DNA from: Parietichytrium sp. I65-24A
Lineage: Eukaryota > Sar > Bigyra > Thraustochytrida > Thraustochytriidae
NCBI GenBank assembly: GCA_012862575.1
Contig: BLSF01000007.1
Span: 248,001-312,000 of the forward strand
DNA: 64,000 nt
Reading direction: 5' to 3'
Positions 54,646 to 64,000 of this stretch are shown here, piece after piece (the stretch's first letter is position 1; every line of letters starts with the position of its first letter). A model generated the notes under the pieces. It did not search any database. It had not been told where the DNA came from and was given only the letters and a program-made list of their open reading frames with translations. The translations under genes were made by a program, and so were the position numbers.

Positions 54646-56295
54646 ATGCTGGCACGATCCGCCAGGCGAGGTGGGTGGGGAGAGACGATGAAAGCGAACT
54701 GCGGTGCACAATGGCAGCGGGCGGCGCGAGCTGGGTCGCGGCGGAGGGGCAGGAGCGCGTGGCAGAGGATGGGAGTGGCGCTGGTGGGCGCTCTGGCGGT
54801 GGTGAAGAGCAACGGAGAGGGGCTGAACTGCGATGGAATTGAGACGCTGGAATTCGTCTCCCAGTATGACATGGCGAGCGACAACAGTGGCACCTTGTAC
54901 TATCTGGAGAACGACTCGGTGATGAGGTACGAAATGCAATCGACGCCGACAAAGTTTTTCAGTGCTAATAGGGAAGAGTCGGCCGTGCGCACGTCGTCGA
55001 CGCTGAGTCTTTCAAATCCCTCTTTTCTCGCTCTTTCTTCAAACTGGGCTTCAGGAGTGAATGGGTCCATGATTGTTGTGGACGATGTGTCAATATACGA
55101 AATCTCAAGCACCAACGAGGCGCGTAGGGTTGGCGTCGTTTCCTCATCCTTTGGCAAAAATATCAAGTCAATGGTGGTATTCCCTGAAAAGAAGATGGTT
55201 TTGTTTTCGTCGCGCTCCAGCCATGTCGTGTACGCAAAGTCCGTCGAGCGTACTCTCAGCGACATTGCGGGCATCAAAGTCGGTTCCGAGGAGTACGAGC
55301 CGTACATTGGAACCAATGAGTCCACAAACCAGGTTACTGCCACGGACACAGATGAAGAAACTGCCGTCGGTAAAAACAGAACTGAAGCAAAGCTCGGGTA
55401 CATTCAGAGCTTGGCAGTCAATCCTTCCAGCAATATTTTGTACTTTGCCGAGAATCGTGGAAAGTACCATGGCTCAAGAATTCTATCCTTGGACGCTGAT
55501 GTTCTCCGCTTGGTTGCTGAAGGGTTTGGCAACATTGATGAAATCTCGTTCAACGCAGACGGCACCTCGATGTTCGTCACCGACTCGTACGACGGGAACG
55601 TGACGCGTATTGATCTCGCCTCAAGAAGCTTGATCGACTCGTCCGTCATTCAGGTCGAGCAAGAAAATGCGACCTTGTATGTGGAGCCGTCCGTGCCGGT
55701 GCAGACGCGCTTTATCCCAGCTTCTACAACCTTGGCGTCTTCCTCCACCACCACCCCAATTGGGGATGTCGGCGTAAAACAACTTGGCCGTTTGGTTTTC
55801 CGTCACAGCGATTCGCGCATCCTAACCTGCAACTTATGGCAAGCCAGCGCATCTACCCCTCCGACAACAGACGCGTTTGATCTCACCTACAGTCCTACTA
55901 GTGTGCCAGCTCCCGGCCCAAGCACGCCACCTACCTCGAGCACCGGCGCCAGTGTTGGGACCTCAAACACCGTGGAAAACAACTTTTCAGCCCTCATCGG
56001 CGTAGCTGCCGGTGGAGCGACTGTTGCGGCTGTGATTATGGTCGCACTGGTTCAGCGCAAGCGAAACCAAGAAGCCGCAGCTCTTCTCGTTGTGTCTCTC
56101 CCCGAACACCGGCCTGGCGTGCAGAGCCGCAAGGAGCAACCTGGAGGTGGCTGGGCCGAGTTCCCGGGCAAGACGAATCGCCGCAGCGATGCTCTGACCG
56201 CAGATACCTTCGCAGACTCTAGTGACGATGACTCCGTCTTTGATATTCCTCTTTCTCTGCCCATCCCTGTGCGGAAGGACCGCACCGGTGTCTAA
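54646..56295 (+). CDS. type I membrane protein with beta-propeller-like ectodomain
   Basis: The 549-residue product starts with a basic region and a hydrophobic segment (MGVALVGALAVV, residues 42-53), a signal peptide with a long n-region. Starts at 54688 or 54769 would give the same secreted protein. The ectodomain (about 60-440) has blade-like repeats with SGTLYYLENDSVMRYE, PSSNILYFAENRGKYHGSRILSLD and ADGTSMFVTDSYDGNVTRID, as in NHL or SMP-30-type six-bladed propellers. Several NxS/T sites are present. A Ser/Thr/Pro stalk precedes one transmembrane helix (about 447-470), and the cytoplasmic tail is ~80 residues with an acidic SSDDDSVFDIPLS stretch. The frame is open upstream to 54436 but has no ATG before 54646. 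I cannot name the family or ligand. Confidence 0.78.
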   Translation: MLARSARRGGWGETMKANCGAQWQRAARAGSRRRGRSAWQRMGVALVGALAVVKSNGEGLNCDGIETLEFVSQYDMASDNSGTLYYLENDSVMRYEMQSTPTKFFSANREESAVRTSSTLSLSNPSFLALSSNWASGVNGSMIVVDDVSIYEISSTNEARRVGVVSSSFGKNIKSMVVFPEKKMVLFSSRSSHVVYAKSVERTLSDIAGIKVGSEEYEPYIGTNESTNQVTATDTDEETAVGKNRTEAKLGYIQSLAVNPSSNILYFAENRGKYHGSRILSLDADVLRLVAEGFGNIDEISFNADGTSMFVTDSYDGNVTRIDLASRSLIDSSVIQVEQENATLYVEPSVPVQTRFIPASTTLASSSTTTPIGDVGVKQLGRLVFRHSDSRILTCNLWQASASTPPTTDAFDLTYSPTSVPAPGPSTPPTSSTGASVGTSNTVENNFSALIGVAAGGATVAAVIMVALVQRKRNQEAAALLVVSLPEHRPGVQSRKEQPGGGWAEFPGKTNRRSDALTADTFADSSDDDSVFDIPLSLPIPVRKDRTGV

Positions 56296-56693
56296 AATGG
56301 GTTGCCCTCTGATGCGCTTCTTGCTCGCCAATCTCCGCGCACTACCATATTTTCCTTCTTTTTGACTACCTACTTATGAGCGTGTGGCTTCTTCCATGTG
56401 CTCATGTACTTGTACAATGAACAGTGTAACTGATATTGAAACTTTCTCTCTTTTCTCTCACTCTTCATCGTTGGCATCACCGCACCATTGTCACTCTGCC
56501 CATCTTCGAACAGGTGGTAGCTAGTTTGTGTCAATTGCCATTCAACTTGCAGTCAATCTCCTAACTACTCGCTAGCACCTCAACATACCTCGACTCGAAA
56601 GACAGAGTAGCTGACGAGCAGAGCAGACAGAGAAGCAATAAAGCGCGAGTGGCCTGCGGTTGATCACGTTGAACAATAGGATAGAGCGGCGCC
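56296..56693. other. 398-bp spacer
   Basis: 3' flank of the propeller gene and upstream region of the small membrane protein gene. Nothing further is recognised. Confidence 0.5.
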
Positions 56694-56981
56694 ATGGCAG
56701 AGCAGGGCGGAGCGCGGCTGGAGGAAATCAGGAGGCAGGTGGAGGAGAGCCGGCAGCGCAGCGCTGAGTCGCGGCGCGAGCGGAACATTAACTGGTTTCT
56801 CCTGTCGCCGCTGCTGTTCGCACCAACCCTGCCGTTGATCAGACTGGGGCTCAGAAACCACCCAAAGGTGAGGGACGTGGTCTGGCGCTCCACGCTGGGA
56901 GTTGCTTTTGTACATTCTGCACTGCTCGCATCCGGGTTTTACAACCAGGCAGACGGCGAAGTCTCGCATCGGGTTGCTTGA
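56694..56981 (+). CDS. small two-helix membrane protein, function unknown
   Basis: The 95-residue product has a charged N-terminal helix (residues 6-33, RLEEIRRQVEESRQRSAESR) and two likely membrane segments (about 34-52, WFLLSPLLFAPTLPLIRLG, and about 66-83, STLGVAFVHSALLASGF). The start codon is in a strong context (GCCATGG). Size and layout resemble small subunits or assembly factors of mitochondrial or ER membrane complexes, but I recognise no family. Confidence is limited by the short length. Confidence 0.6.
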   Translation: MAEQGGARLEEIRRQVEESRQRSAESRRERNINWFLLSPLLFAPTLPLIRLGLRNHPKVRDVVWRSTLGVAFVHSALLASGFYNQADGEVSHRVA

Positions 56982-58577
56982 TAACAGGTTCGCCCCACCA
57001 TTTTCATCCCAGAGGGTCGTGCGCGTCTAAAGCACGTGCTAACTTCAAATGAAGGATTCGGTCTCGAAAAAAGTGGCGAATCGCCAGGTTTTGCGACGCT
57101 TTTGCAATCTGGAGGTAGATGAATTGCCTTCTAGTCGATGGAATCTGACCGTGGTTTTTGCTCCTGAAAAATCTAGATAAACATCTCGCTCGCTCTTTGC
57201 CTCTTCTTTCCATTTTTTGCGGTGCCGCAAAAGCGTTAATCGAGCTGAATGCCCGTGCGTTGGAGCAAGTACTCGAAATGCATCGCGATTGCGAATTTGT
57301 CACCGTCGGACCCCTCCGTGGTCGTGCGCAAGCGTTTTCCTATTGGGAGGATCTCTTGCGTGACGCTTTCCGAGCAGTGCAACAGGTCCCATCAGGCCTT
57401 TGCCAATTGTCCTCGGGATATATTTTTAGGGTGCAGGTGCTCGAAAAGTATTGAACCTGCAGAAAAATTCTCGGACACTGGGCTCATCCTTCCATAGCAT
57501 TGTGTGCAAGGCTCTTTTCCATGTGTGATAAGTCGCCTTTCGGTTGCCATGTTATACTTGTCCATGTTGACGATTAACGTTCTTCACTTTCTGTTCTTTT
57601 TTTTCTTCATATATTTCGATAACGGATGTTGACGCCGTAAACAGATGACCACTGCTATGGATAATACTTCGCCACATCAGCCTCATGCAAACCGCCTTCT
57701 TTACATGATACTCGCGAGAGCTCTTGCCATGGAGGATATCTCGCACGACCAAGAGAGACTAAATAGATCATCAACTGCAGGTTTGACAAGAGAGCTCAGT
57801 CAACATCCGCTTTGCCTTGATTGATGCTAAATGCAAACTAGATACTATATTCGTGGACTTCAACATTCTGAGAGAATATCAACGAAAACGCGACCCTGTC
57901 TGCTTTCACTGACCTGTTTTTCTCGGTGCAGCGAAGAGATCGCGTCTCGACAACCTTGGAAGAATGCAACTCACACAGTTTCAACATGCCTCCTTCCCTT
58001 GGACATTCCACTTCACGCACCTCTAACTAGAGCTAGTTATATCCCCAGAGTATACGTACTGCTCTGCTTGTAGCTATAGCACTAAGGTAAATAAAGTACA
58101 CAAGTCGTCAAACAAACTCGGGAATCTTGGGTTGCAAAGAGAGAAAACCAAAAGTTAAATTTCTTGAGAACAGACAAAGATAAAGATAGACAAAGACAAC
58201 GAGAGAGAGAAACGATTTGCCAAAGTGAAGGATACTGACCATACTGAGACGCTCAGTAATGGCAACGGTAAAGCTGGATTGTCGTCAATGATTGCCAAGC
58301 CCGAGAGTCCCGAGAGAGAAAGAAAGGTAGGCTTGACATGACGCAAAGAAAGGTAGCTGCTAAACTCCTCTCACGCGTGGATCCACCACGTTAGTGAAAA
58401 AGAAAGGGCCTGAGCACGGCATGCATTCCCACATCTCCAAACAGCGGATTGGCTGCTCTGTTGAACAAGCTCAGTGAGGCCCAGCAAAACACGAGCTTGC
58501 TGCGCGAAGCTCGCCGGTAGTAAGCTTGGGCGACGGTGTGAAAGTGCGCGTTCCTTCCGGCAAGCAGAGAGGGAAAG
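56982..58577. other. 1.6 kb region with coding-like fragments
   Basis: No gene can be fixed. On the minus strand an ATG-led frame from 57550 to a TAA at 57236 is broken once, by a TGA at 57392-57394, with 52 plausible codons before it and 51 after. A stem-loop (57215-57232) follows the TAA at once. Other short frames on both strands around 57.0-57.5 kb also look protein-like. The rest is AT-rich with GA-rich simple sequence near 58180-58215. Confidence 0.4.
57215..57232. other. short perfect inverted repeat
   Basis: TTTTGCGG, a 2-nt loop TG, then CCGCAAAA. It lies just beyond the minus-strand TAA at 57236-57238. Confidence 0.8.
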
Positions 58578-60317
58578 ATGGCAACACTAATGAACAAGGT
58601 GCTCCGGAGTCCAATGCTGGCCGTGGTTCTTGCCGGGATGGTGGGCAAAGCAAGGAGCTCTGTGGCAGCGTGGTGCCGAAACTTTGTTCTCGTCGGCGTG
58701 GCGCTGGCGCTGCAAAAGGTTGCGGTGAGAGAGGGTTGGATGGGGGTGATGCGGGTCTTCACACAAGTGCTTCGAATGGTGCCGGGTGTGAACCTGCTCT
58801 TGCAACAAGTGCTGCGAGGCGAGGTGAAAGGCGCGATGAAGACCTTGGTCAAGACAGCGGAGACAGGTGAGGCAAACGAAAAGACCTCGCGAGTTACGAT
58901 GACTATTCCAGAAAACGGCGTCCCAATGAAGGACCTCATCGACCAGGTGTCAAAGGACCATGCTGCAGATGGCCGCTTCTGCCAAGAAGGCAAGGCGTTT
59001 GCACTGGTGTACTTCAACGAGGAGGGCCGCTTTCAGGAGCACCTCAAGCTGACTGCTGATATTTTCAATACGCTACAGCCATCAGAAGTTCAGGAATCGG
59101 CCAGTCTTCGAGATGTGAGCAAAGTCCAGCAGCATGTGTTTCGGCAATTTGTACACGGCAACGCGCTCAACCCGCTCATGTTTCCTGCGCTGCGAAAGTA
59201 CGAGACAGAGGCAATTGCCATGGTGAGCTCTATGCTGCACGGAGATGCGAACACTGTTGGGGCGATGACGAGTGGTGGGACGGAAAGTATCCTAATGGCC
59301 ATCAAATCTTTCCGAGAACTCGCTCGCGACAAACGCCCGCACATCACGAGGCCAGAGATTGTGTGTCCGATCACGATCCACCCCGCTCACGAAAAGGCAG
59401 GTCACTATTTTGATGTGAAGATTGTTCACTGCCAAGTCGATCCTGTGACAAAGGCAGCCGATGTTGCGGATCTCGAGTCGCTTATTAACGAAAACACGAT
59501 TGGTATAGCAGTCTCGGCGCCGCAGTACTGCCACTGCGTCGTAGACCCCGTGGAGCAAGTGGGTGAAATCGCTCAGCGTTACGACCTGCCTTTACACGTT
59601 GATGCGTGCTATGGCGGCTTCATTTTACCGTGGATTGAGAAGCTCGGATACGACGTTCCAACGTTTGATTTCCGGGTTCCGGGAGTCACCACGATTTCTG
59701 CTGACATCCACAAGTATGGATTTGCCCCCAAAGGAGCATCCTTCATACTTTTCCGTGATGACCAGATTCGAAAATATATGTACTATGCTTACAGCCAGTG
59801 GCCGGGCGGACTGTATATCTCGCCCTCAATGGCTGGCACCCGACCAGGCGCAAATATCGCCATGGCTTGGGCGACGCTTAAATCGATTGGTCAATCGGGC
59901 TACCTTGAAGAGGCGAAGCAAGTGATGGAAACTACGCTCGAGATGAAGCGCGGAGTGAGATCGATCCCGGGAATCCAGCTTGTCGCAGAATCTCACATGT
60001 CAGGGTTTGCATTCCAGTCGAATGAACCCGATCTTCACATCTTTGCCGTGGCAGACGAGATGGAAAAGTTCGGCTGGAAAATGGAGCGACAGAGCAACCC
60101 GGATTCACTGCACTGCTCCATCATGCCAGCTCATGCCAACCAAAAGGTGGCTCAGCAATTTGTCCAGGATCTCACCGCATCAGTCGGCCTAGCAAAAGGT
60201 ACATCCGTTACCGAGGGGAGTGCTGCAATCTATGGCATGGTGGGATCGATACCTGACAAAAGCATCGTCGACGATTTCCTCAAGTCTTTCTTTGCAGAAA
60301 TATACAGACTCTCTTAG
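58578..60317 (+). CDS. SPL: sphingosine-1-phosphate lyase
   Basis: The 579-residue product (human SGPL1 is 568) is a PLP-dependent group II decarboxylase-fold lyase that splits sphingosine-1-phosphate into phosphoethanolamine and a long-chain aldehyde, the exit step of sphingolipid breakdown. It has an N-terminal membrane helix (about residues 36-50). Motifs present are GNALNPLMFPALRKYE, MTSGGTESILMA, HVDACYGGFILPW, and the PLP lysine Lys379 in ISADIHKYGFAPKG. YSQWPGGLYISPSMAGTRPG matches the family almost exactly. The enzyme is normally in the ER membrane with the catalytic domain facing the cytosol. The start is the ATG at 58578 (gaaagATGg). It is a single uninterrupted exon. Confidence 0.97.
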   Translation: MATLMNKVLRSPMLAVVLAGMVGKARSSVAAWCRNFVLVGVALALQKVAVREGWMGVMRVFTQVLRMVPGVNLLLQQVLRGEVKGAMKTLVKTAETGEANEKTSRVTMTIPENGVPMKDLIDQVSKDHAADGRFCQEGKAFALVYFNEEGRFQEHLKLTADIFNTLQPSEVQESASLRDVSKVQQHVFRQFVHGNALNPLMFPALRKYETEAIAMVSSMLHGDANTVGAMTSGGTESILMAIKSFRELARDKRPHITRPEIVCPITIHPAHEKAGHYFDVKIVHCQVDPVTKAADVADLESLINENTIGIAVSAPQYCHCVVDPVEQVGEIAQRYDLPLHVDACYGGFILPWIEKLGYDVPTFDFRVPGVTTISADIHKYGFAPKGASFILFRDDQIRKYMYYAYSQWPGGLYISPSMAGTRPGANIAMAWATLKSIGQSGYLEEAKQVMETTLEMKRGVRSIPGIQLVAESHMSGFAFQSNEPDLHIFAVADEMEKFGWKMERQSNPDSLHCSIMPAHANQKVAQQFVQDLTASVGLAKGTSVTEGSAAIYGMVGSIPDKSIVDDFLKSFFAEIYRLS

Positions 60318-60950
60318 GATTCGCAGCGGCGTGTGTCATGGGACGTTGCTACTGCGGTACTGCACTTGCATGTTCTTTCAATTTCAGCTCAAACTAAAAG
60401 CGGGGGATCTGGTCCCAAAAACGGCTGTGTGCTTTAACGTACCCAAGCTTTCCGAACTGAGAAACGGTGGCTAGCCTAAATTTCAGTCAGTCAAATTCAT
60501 ATTCTTTGCTCACCACTTGTCTTACCCTCCTCGCACAACAGCAAACGCGTTGTGCAGTCCAGCCAACTTGCAGCGACAAATTGAAATGGCACTCGGTCCG
60601 GTTGTCTCTCTTAAGCACCTGCTTCAGCCGACTGGTGCAAGGGAAAAGAAATAATAATTCAGAGCCAGGAAAGAAAGAGAGCAAGAGAGAAAGAGAGCAG
60701 ATCTCCGTTTCCGATGTAGGACGCGAGGTGCATGCAGCACATCGCTGAACCATTCAGTCGCACTTTGTCGCACTTTTCCCCTCACAACTCCCTCCAGCCC
60801 CGGTGCAGCGCATCTTACTCAGACCGTTAACGGCGCTCTCCACTCAAGAGTTCGGTTTGGAGATGCTGAAAAAGTCCCGAAAGGATAAAGACCCCTTAAG
60901 CTTTGCATAGCGCTCCAAACTCGCAAAATGAAAGAAAGCACGAAAGGTAA

Positions 60951-61012
60951 CCACCATGGCACCCATATGGCCCCCATATGGCACCCATACGTGACCCATA
61001 TGGCACCATGGG
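60951..61012. repeat. imperfect array of CCATATGG-containing units
   Basis: Three CCCATATGG palindromes, plus CCATGG and CCCATACG variants, recur every 14-17 bp. Confidence 0.8.
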
Positions 61013-61014
61013 CA

Positions 61015-61043
61015 AAGGAATCAGCAACTTTTGCTGATTCCTT
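61015..61043. other. perfect 13-bp hairpin
   Basis: AAGGAATCAGCAA (61015-61027), loop CTT, then its exact reverse complement TTGCTGATTCCTT (61031-61043). It immediately follows the CATATGG array, about 700 bp beyond the sphingosine-1-phosphate lyase stop. Confidence 0.85.
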
Positions 61044-62585
61044 GACATTTTTGACATACTCTATCTACCGGATCCCCAGGCGGAAACGGGAACCGCTGCT
61101 AGCAGTTTGGAGGGGGTGGGCCTGTGGGTTGAGACGGAATCAGCACACGGCTGTCACTTTTCGCACGTCGCGACTCGCCTCTCCCACCCATGGCACGACC
61201 AGCGTTTTTTTTTTCGAGCTCAGAGATGTCCAGAGATGTCCAGAGCCCTCTGGACTATCTCTGCTATCTCTGCTGTTCAAATTTACAAATTACAACTTGC
61301 AAAAGCCATCCATCTATCTTTCTTCACTAAGTTGAACTCTTGTCGATGTTTTGAAAGATGATTCACAATGCGGCACTAGTACGGGTACATAGCGCTTTCT
61401 GATAGTAGTAGGCGGTTCCGAGTTCAGTGAGCGCAGGGGTCGAGATGTCGAGATACTGATTCATTGGACGTCTTGTTTTAGTCATTTTAGTTCAAAGGTT
61501 AGTAACTTGTGAACAGAAAGCAGTAAAGAGGAACGATTGGCCTTCCTCATCTCGGCGATTCTGAATTAATTATTCTGATTTCTAAATTCTGAATTCCTTG
61601 GGTGCTTGATTTGTTGACCCCTCCCTCCCCTCGCTATCTTCTCTTAACGAATATACTAAAAGCCCAGTAGAAAGACAGCAACTTTTCCTCGCGCACAAAG
61701 GTTACGCATACATAGCGATCTCTTATCATGTCTTAGCAGTTCTGTCCGTGTTCTCCGTTTCCAGAACAGAAAATCCAGCAACGAAGTACTACCGGTACCT
61801 CACGGCAGGAACACAGAGGCTCCTTCACCGTGAGTGACTGCTAGGCTATAACAACACTGGGAGTGCTGAGTACTTCACCAACCTCGCCAAAGTTGTACCT
61901 CTTATATATGCGATATCGTAGGACAGCGCCAGTGAGTGCTTAAAAGGGTCAGCTAGGCTGGCTACCTGTGAGAGGAGCGAAAGAGAGAAAGTTTTGATTG
62001 ATCAAGTTCGAATTGGGTTGGGTTGTGATGAGTTGCTTGTGAGAGGTTTCTGAATTCACAACATTCTGAATTCTGCATTCTCTGGAGGAATCTTGACAGG
62101 GAATTGAAATTTGATTCTGAACTGGAAGTCGGAAGGTATTCTGAAAAGCAGGTGAAAGATTTGCTGCCGTTCGATCACAAGCTCGTTTCGGAGACAGCGT
62201 ATAGAGAGAGCGACTCTTCCAAGCAATGCATGCGTCACACATCTCACACTCTATCACCACTTCGCTACGCTTGCTGGTAGATACAGGCCTACTCGTCGGG
62301 ACGCGTCGTCATGCCACCTCTCATTGCTCGGACAGACAAACACTCTCATAGGTACTTGAGTACTAGTACAACAAAACAGAGAAGACAGAAAGAAAGAAAG
62401 AAAGACAGAAAGAAAGAAGACACACGCACGATGAAAAGATGAAAGGGAGAGATTCGATCGACCACACACACAGTCTACAGCACAGAGGAAGAAACTTCTT
62501 CTAAGACAGGCAGCGATCGGGGAAACTCGAAGGTTTTCGGATAAGAGAGGTCCGTAGTTTACATGGCAAACTAACAACTATAACC

Positions 62586-62642
62586 GTGATGAGGTGAGGA
62601 GGTGAGGAGGTGGGAGGTGAGGATTGGTTGGATTGGTTGGAT
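62586..62642. repeat. GAGGTGAG and GGATTGGTT short tandem repeats
   Basis: Two adjoining short arrays: three to four GAGGTGAG-type units, then two GGATTGGTT units. Confidence 0.75.
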
Positions 62643-64000
62643 CCACGACGCGCAAGTCCCAAACTCGAAGAGCTTCCTCACAGTCAGTACTTGTTCTTGT
62701 TCTTGTGCATGTTCTTGTGCGAGTGCAGCGTTTCGGACTTGCAAAGACCTTGTGGGCAAAACGAACGGGTCGAGCCAGCTGTGACAGTCTCCTAACTTCA
62801 ATCGACGCCAAGCAAATTGCGGAATCAGAAGAAAACTGCGGACGACTCAAGTCATTCGAGTTGCATTCGAGTTGCATTCGAGTCATCCGACCAACCACAG
62901 ACGAAATAGACGGAACAAACGAAACAGACTCCGACCTGTGAGACCGGAGTGGGCTATCGACGACCAGCCAGTGCCGCAATCGACAGCCAACACACGTGCC
63001 TGCCTGCCATCCATCTTTTCAATTCAGAAAGAAGCTCGGGCCGCGCGTTGTTGATGCTCAGTCGGCAAATCCTCCTTCGCAAGTTCTACGATTCCGTCTG
63101 TCTGTGCAATCTTCCATCGCATAAGCCACATCTTCATTGAACAAGAGCTGAGCAAACGCACATCGTTGCAGAGCGTCCGAGAGCTTTCCTGTGCACAGAG
63201 ACCAGCTTGGCGGTGTTTTTGAGCTTTATCAAGCACAGCACCTCCAGTCAACAAGCAAGACGAGCGATAGATTGATTAGTTGATTGTGAAAGAGCCTCTT
63301 CGCCGCCCGCAATCAGAGCAGTTTTGCAGAGTGCGATCGCGCAGATTTGGCAATCGAGCGCCTCTCTCTCAGCGCTCACGGCTCTCTGGAACAGAAGCGA
63401 ACAAGACCGAACGAGGTGTGCACCCCTTGGATCCTTCCTTGCAATCCCTTGGATCGTCGATTGCTGGGGCCAAGACTGCTCTGTCTGCAGTGTGCTCCTC
63501 CAGCGAATTCGACTAGACTCCAGATTCTGTCCGTCTGTCTCTCTCTCTCTCTTTCTTTCTCTCACTCTCCACTTGCCAAGGCCTGCGTGCGAGTGGATCG
63601 TGTGTTTGGATCATTTGGATCCTCCTTCCGCTGCAGTAGGGTCGTCAGTTCTAGGCTTGTGCCTCGCCGTCGGCTCGCACACCACATCTATATACATTCG
63701 CCAGCGTCATCCGGGACGGCATCGAGACTTTTTCTCAGGATTCAGATCAACGTGAGGAAAAGAGCCTCTCGGAGCTGCGTCTGGTTGTGACTCTGAGCTC
63801 GCAGAGCTGGCGTTTTTCTTTGCAAACTGCTCGGAGAGGATACGATCGCACAAGATCGGCGCTCCGACTGTGAGGACTGGTACTCCGTACTCAGTTCAGG
63901 TACCCAAGTGTCAAGTTGGATCTGTGGCTGTGTGCAGAAAGCCAGGATTGACAGAGCGCATTTGTTGGTGAAGCCGAGCAAACGGTCACGTTGAGCAACC

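Larger units (their letters stand above)
60318..64000. other. 3.7 kb region without a supported gene
   Basis: Short overlapping frames on both strands reflect simple sequence and show no domain. The region contains the CATATGG array and hairpin (60951-61043), AAAG repeats (62388-62420), GAGGTGAG and GGATTGGTT repeats (62586-62642), TTCTTG repeats (62690-62718) and a GTTGCATTCGA repeat (62860-62884). The right end may be the long 5' flank of a gene beyond the window. Confidence 0.5.

Noticed and set aside
53963-54952. Long frames running through the assembly gap and GA/CT repeats
   Set aside because: They arise from simple sequence and undetermined bases; the translations are Ser/Leu or Arg/Glu repeats.
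57392-57394. Selenocysteine codon
   Set aside because: The TGA is in frame, but no SECIS-like element is evident downstream and no selenoprotein family is recognised. It is kept only as a splicing or pseudogene question.
60928-61335. 135-codon frame with a THMAP repeat
   Set aside because: It is a translation of the CATATGG array, without any domain.
63280-63790. Three overlapping 78-147 codon plus-strand frames near the right edge
   Set aside because: Three frames of one stretch are open at once and contain CT-repeat translations; more likely a 5' flank.

Overview
The window is nuclear DNA of a gene-dense, intron-poor eukaryotic microbe. I support 22 protein-coding genes in 64 kb. Nineteen are a single exon and three carry one short intron each (161, 79 and 68 nt) with GTAAGT or GTGAGT donors. 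There is no operon logic: genes alternate strand, convergent neighbours lie 125 to 500 bp apart, and divergent pairs are separated by 0.7 to 4.6 kb holding microsatellites. Gene content is that of a protist with actin/endosome machinery (strumpellin, Rab6), heterotrimeric-type G-protein signalling (G alpha, multi-RGS protein), KCTD-type BTB, C2-phospholipase D, sphingosine-1-phosphate lyase and a pyruvate kinase with a mitochondrion-like presequence. That mix, and above all the presequence on pyruvate kinase, fits a stramenopile such as a thraustochytrid best. A unicellular red alga of the intron-poor Porphyridium type is the main alternative. This is inference from gene content only.

Layout. 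0.5-5.2 kb: formate/nitrite transporter (+), a repeat-containing hydrophilic protein (-), splicing factor YJU2 (+). 5.3-11.5 kb: secreted M64-like metallopeptidase, Rab6 and secreted CocE/NonD-type hydrolase, all minus strand. 14.3-16.7 kb: myristoylated-type protein with up to three RGS modules (+). 17-29.3 kb: a 2310-residue WW/coiled-coil/armadillo protein whose WW domain is recovered only by splicing, an AAMP/SQT1 WD40 protein and a C2-PLD, all minus. 30.7-34.1 kb: KCTD-BTB/P-loop GTPase fusion (+) and TauD/BBOX-like dioxygenase (-). 34.7-42.9 kb: strumpellin (+), membrane-anchored permuted NlpC/P60 protein (+), TFIIH p44/SSL1 (-), G alpha (-). 44.7-50.0 kb: unrecognised coiled-coil protein (+), pyruvate kinase (+), unrecognised Ala-rich helical protein (-). 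50-54.6 kb: long gene-poor stretch with a G-quadruplex motif, polypurine tract and a 136-nt assembly gap. 54.6-60.3 kb: type I membrane propeller-like protein (+), small two-TM protein (+), sphingosine-1-phosphate lyase (+). 60.3-64 kb: no convincing gene, several short repeats and a perfect hairpin.

Functional links. The RGS protein and the G alpha could act in one signalling route. Rab6, strumpellin and the PLD belong to membrane traffic. YJU2, TFIIH p44 and AAMP/SQT1 are housekeeping genes for splicing, transcription/repair and ribosome assembly. I saw no transposon, viral fossil, CRISPR array, rRNA or convincing tRNA. Start codons were taken as the first ATG compatible with the domain or signal sequence, because several long open frames begin at TTG or GTG upstream of the real ATG.
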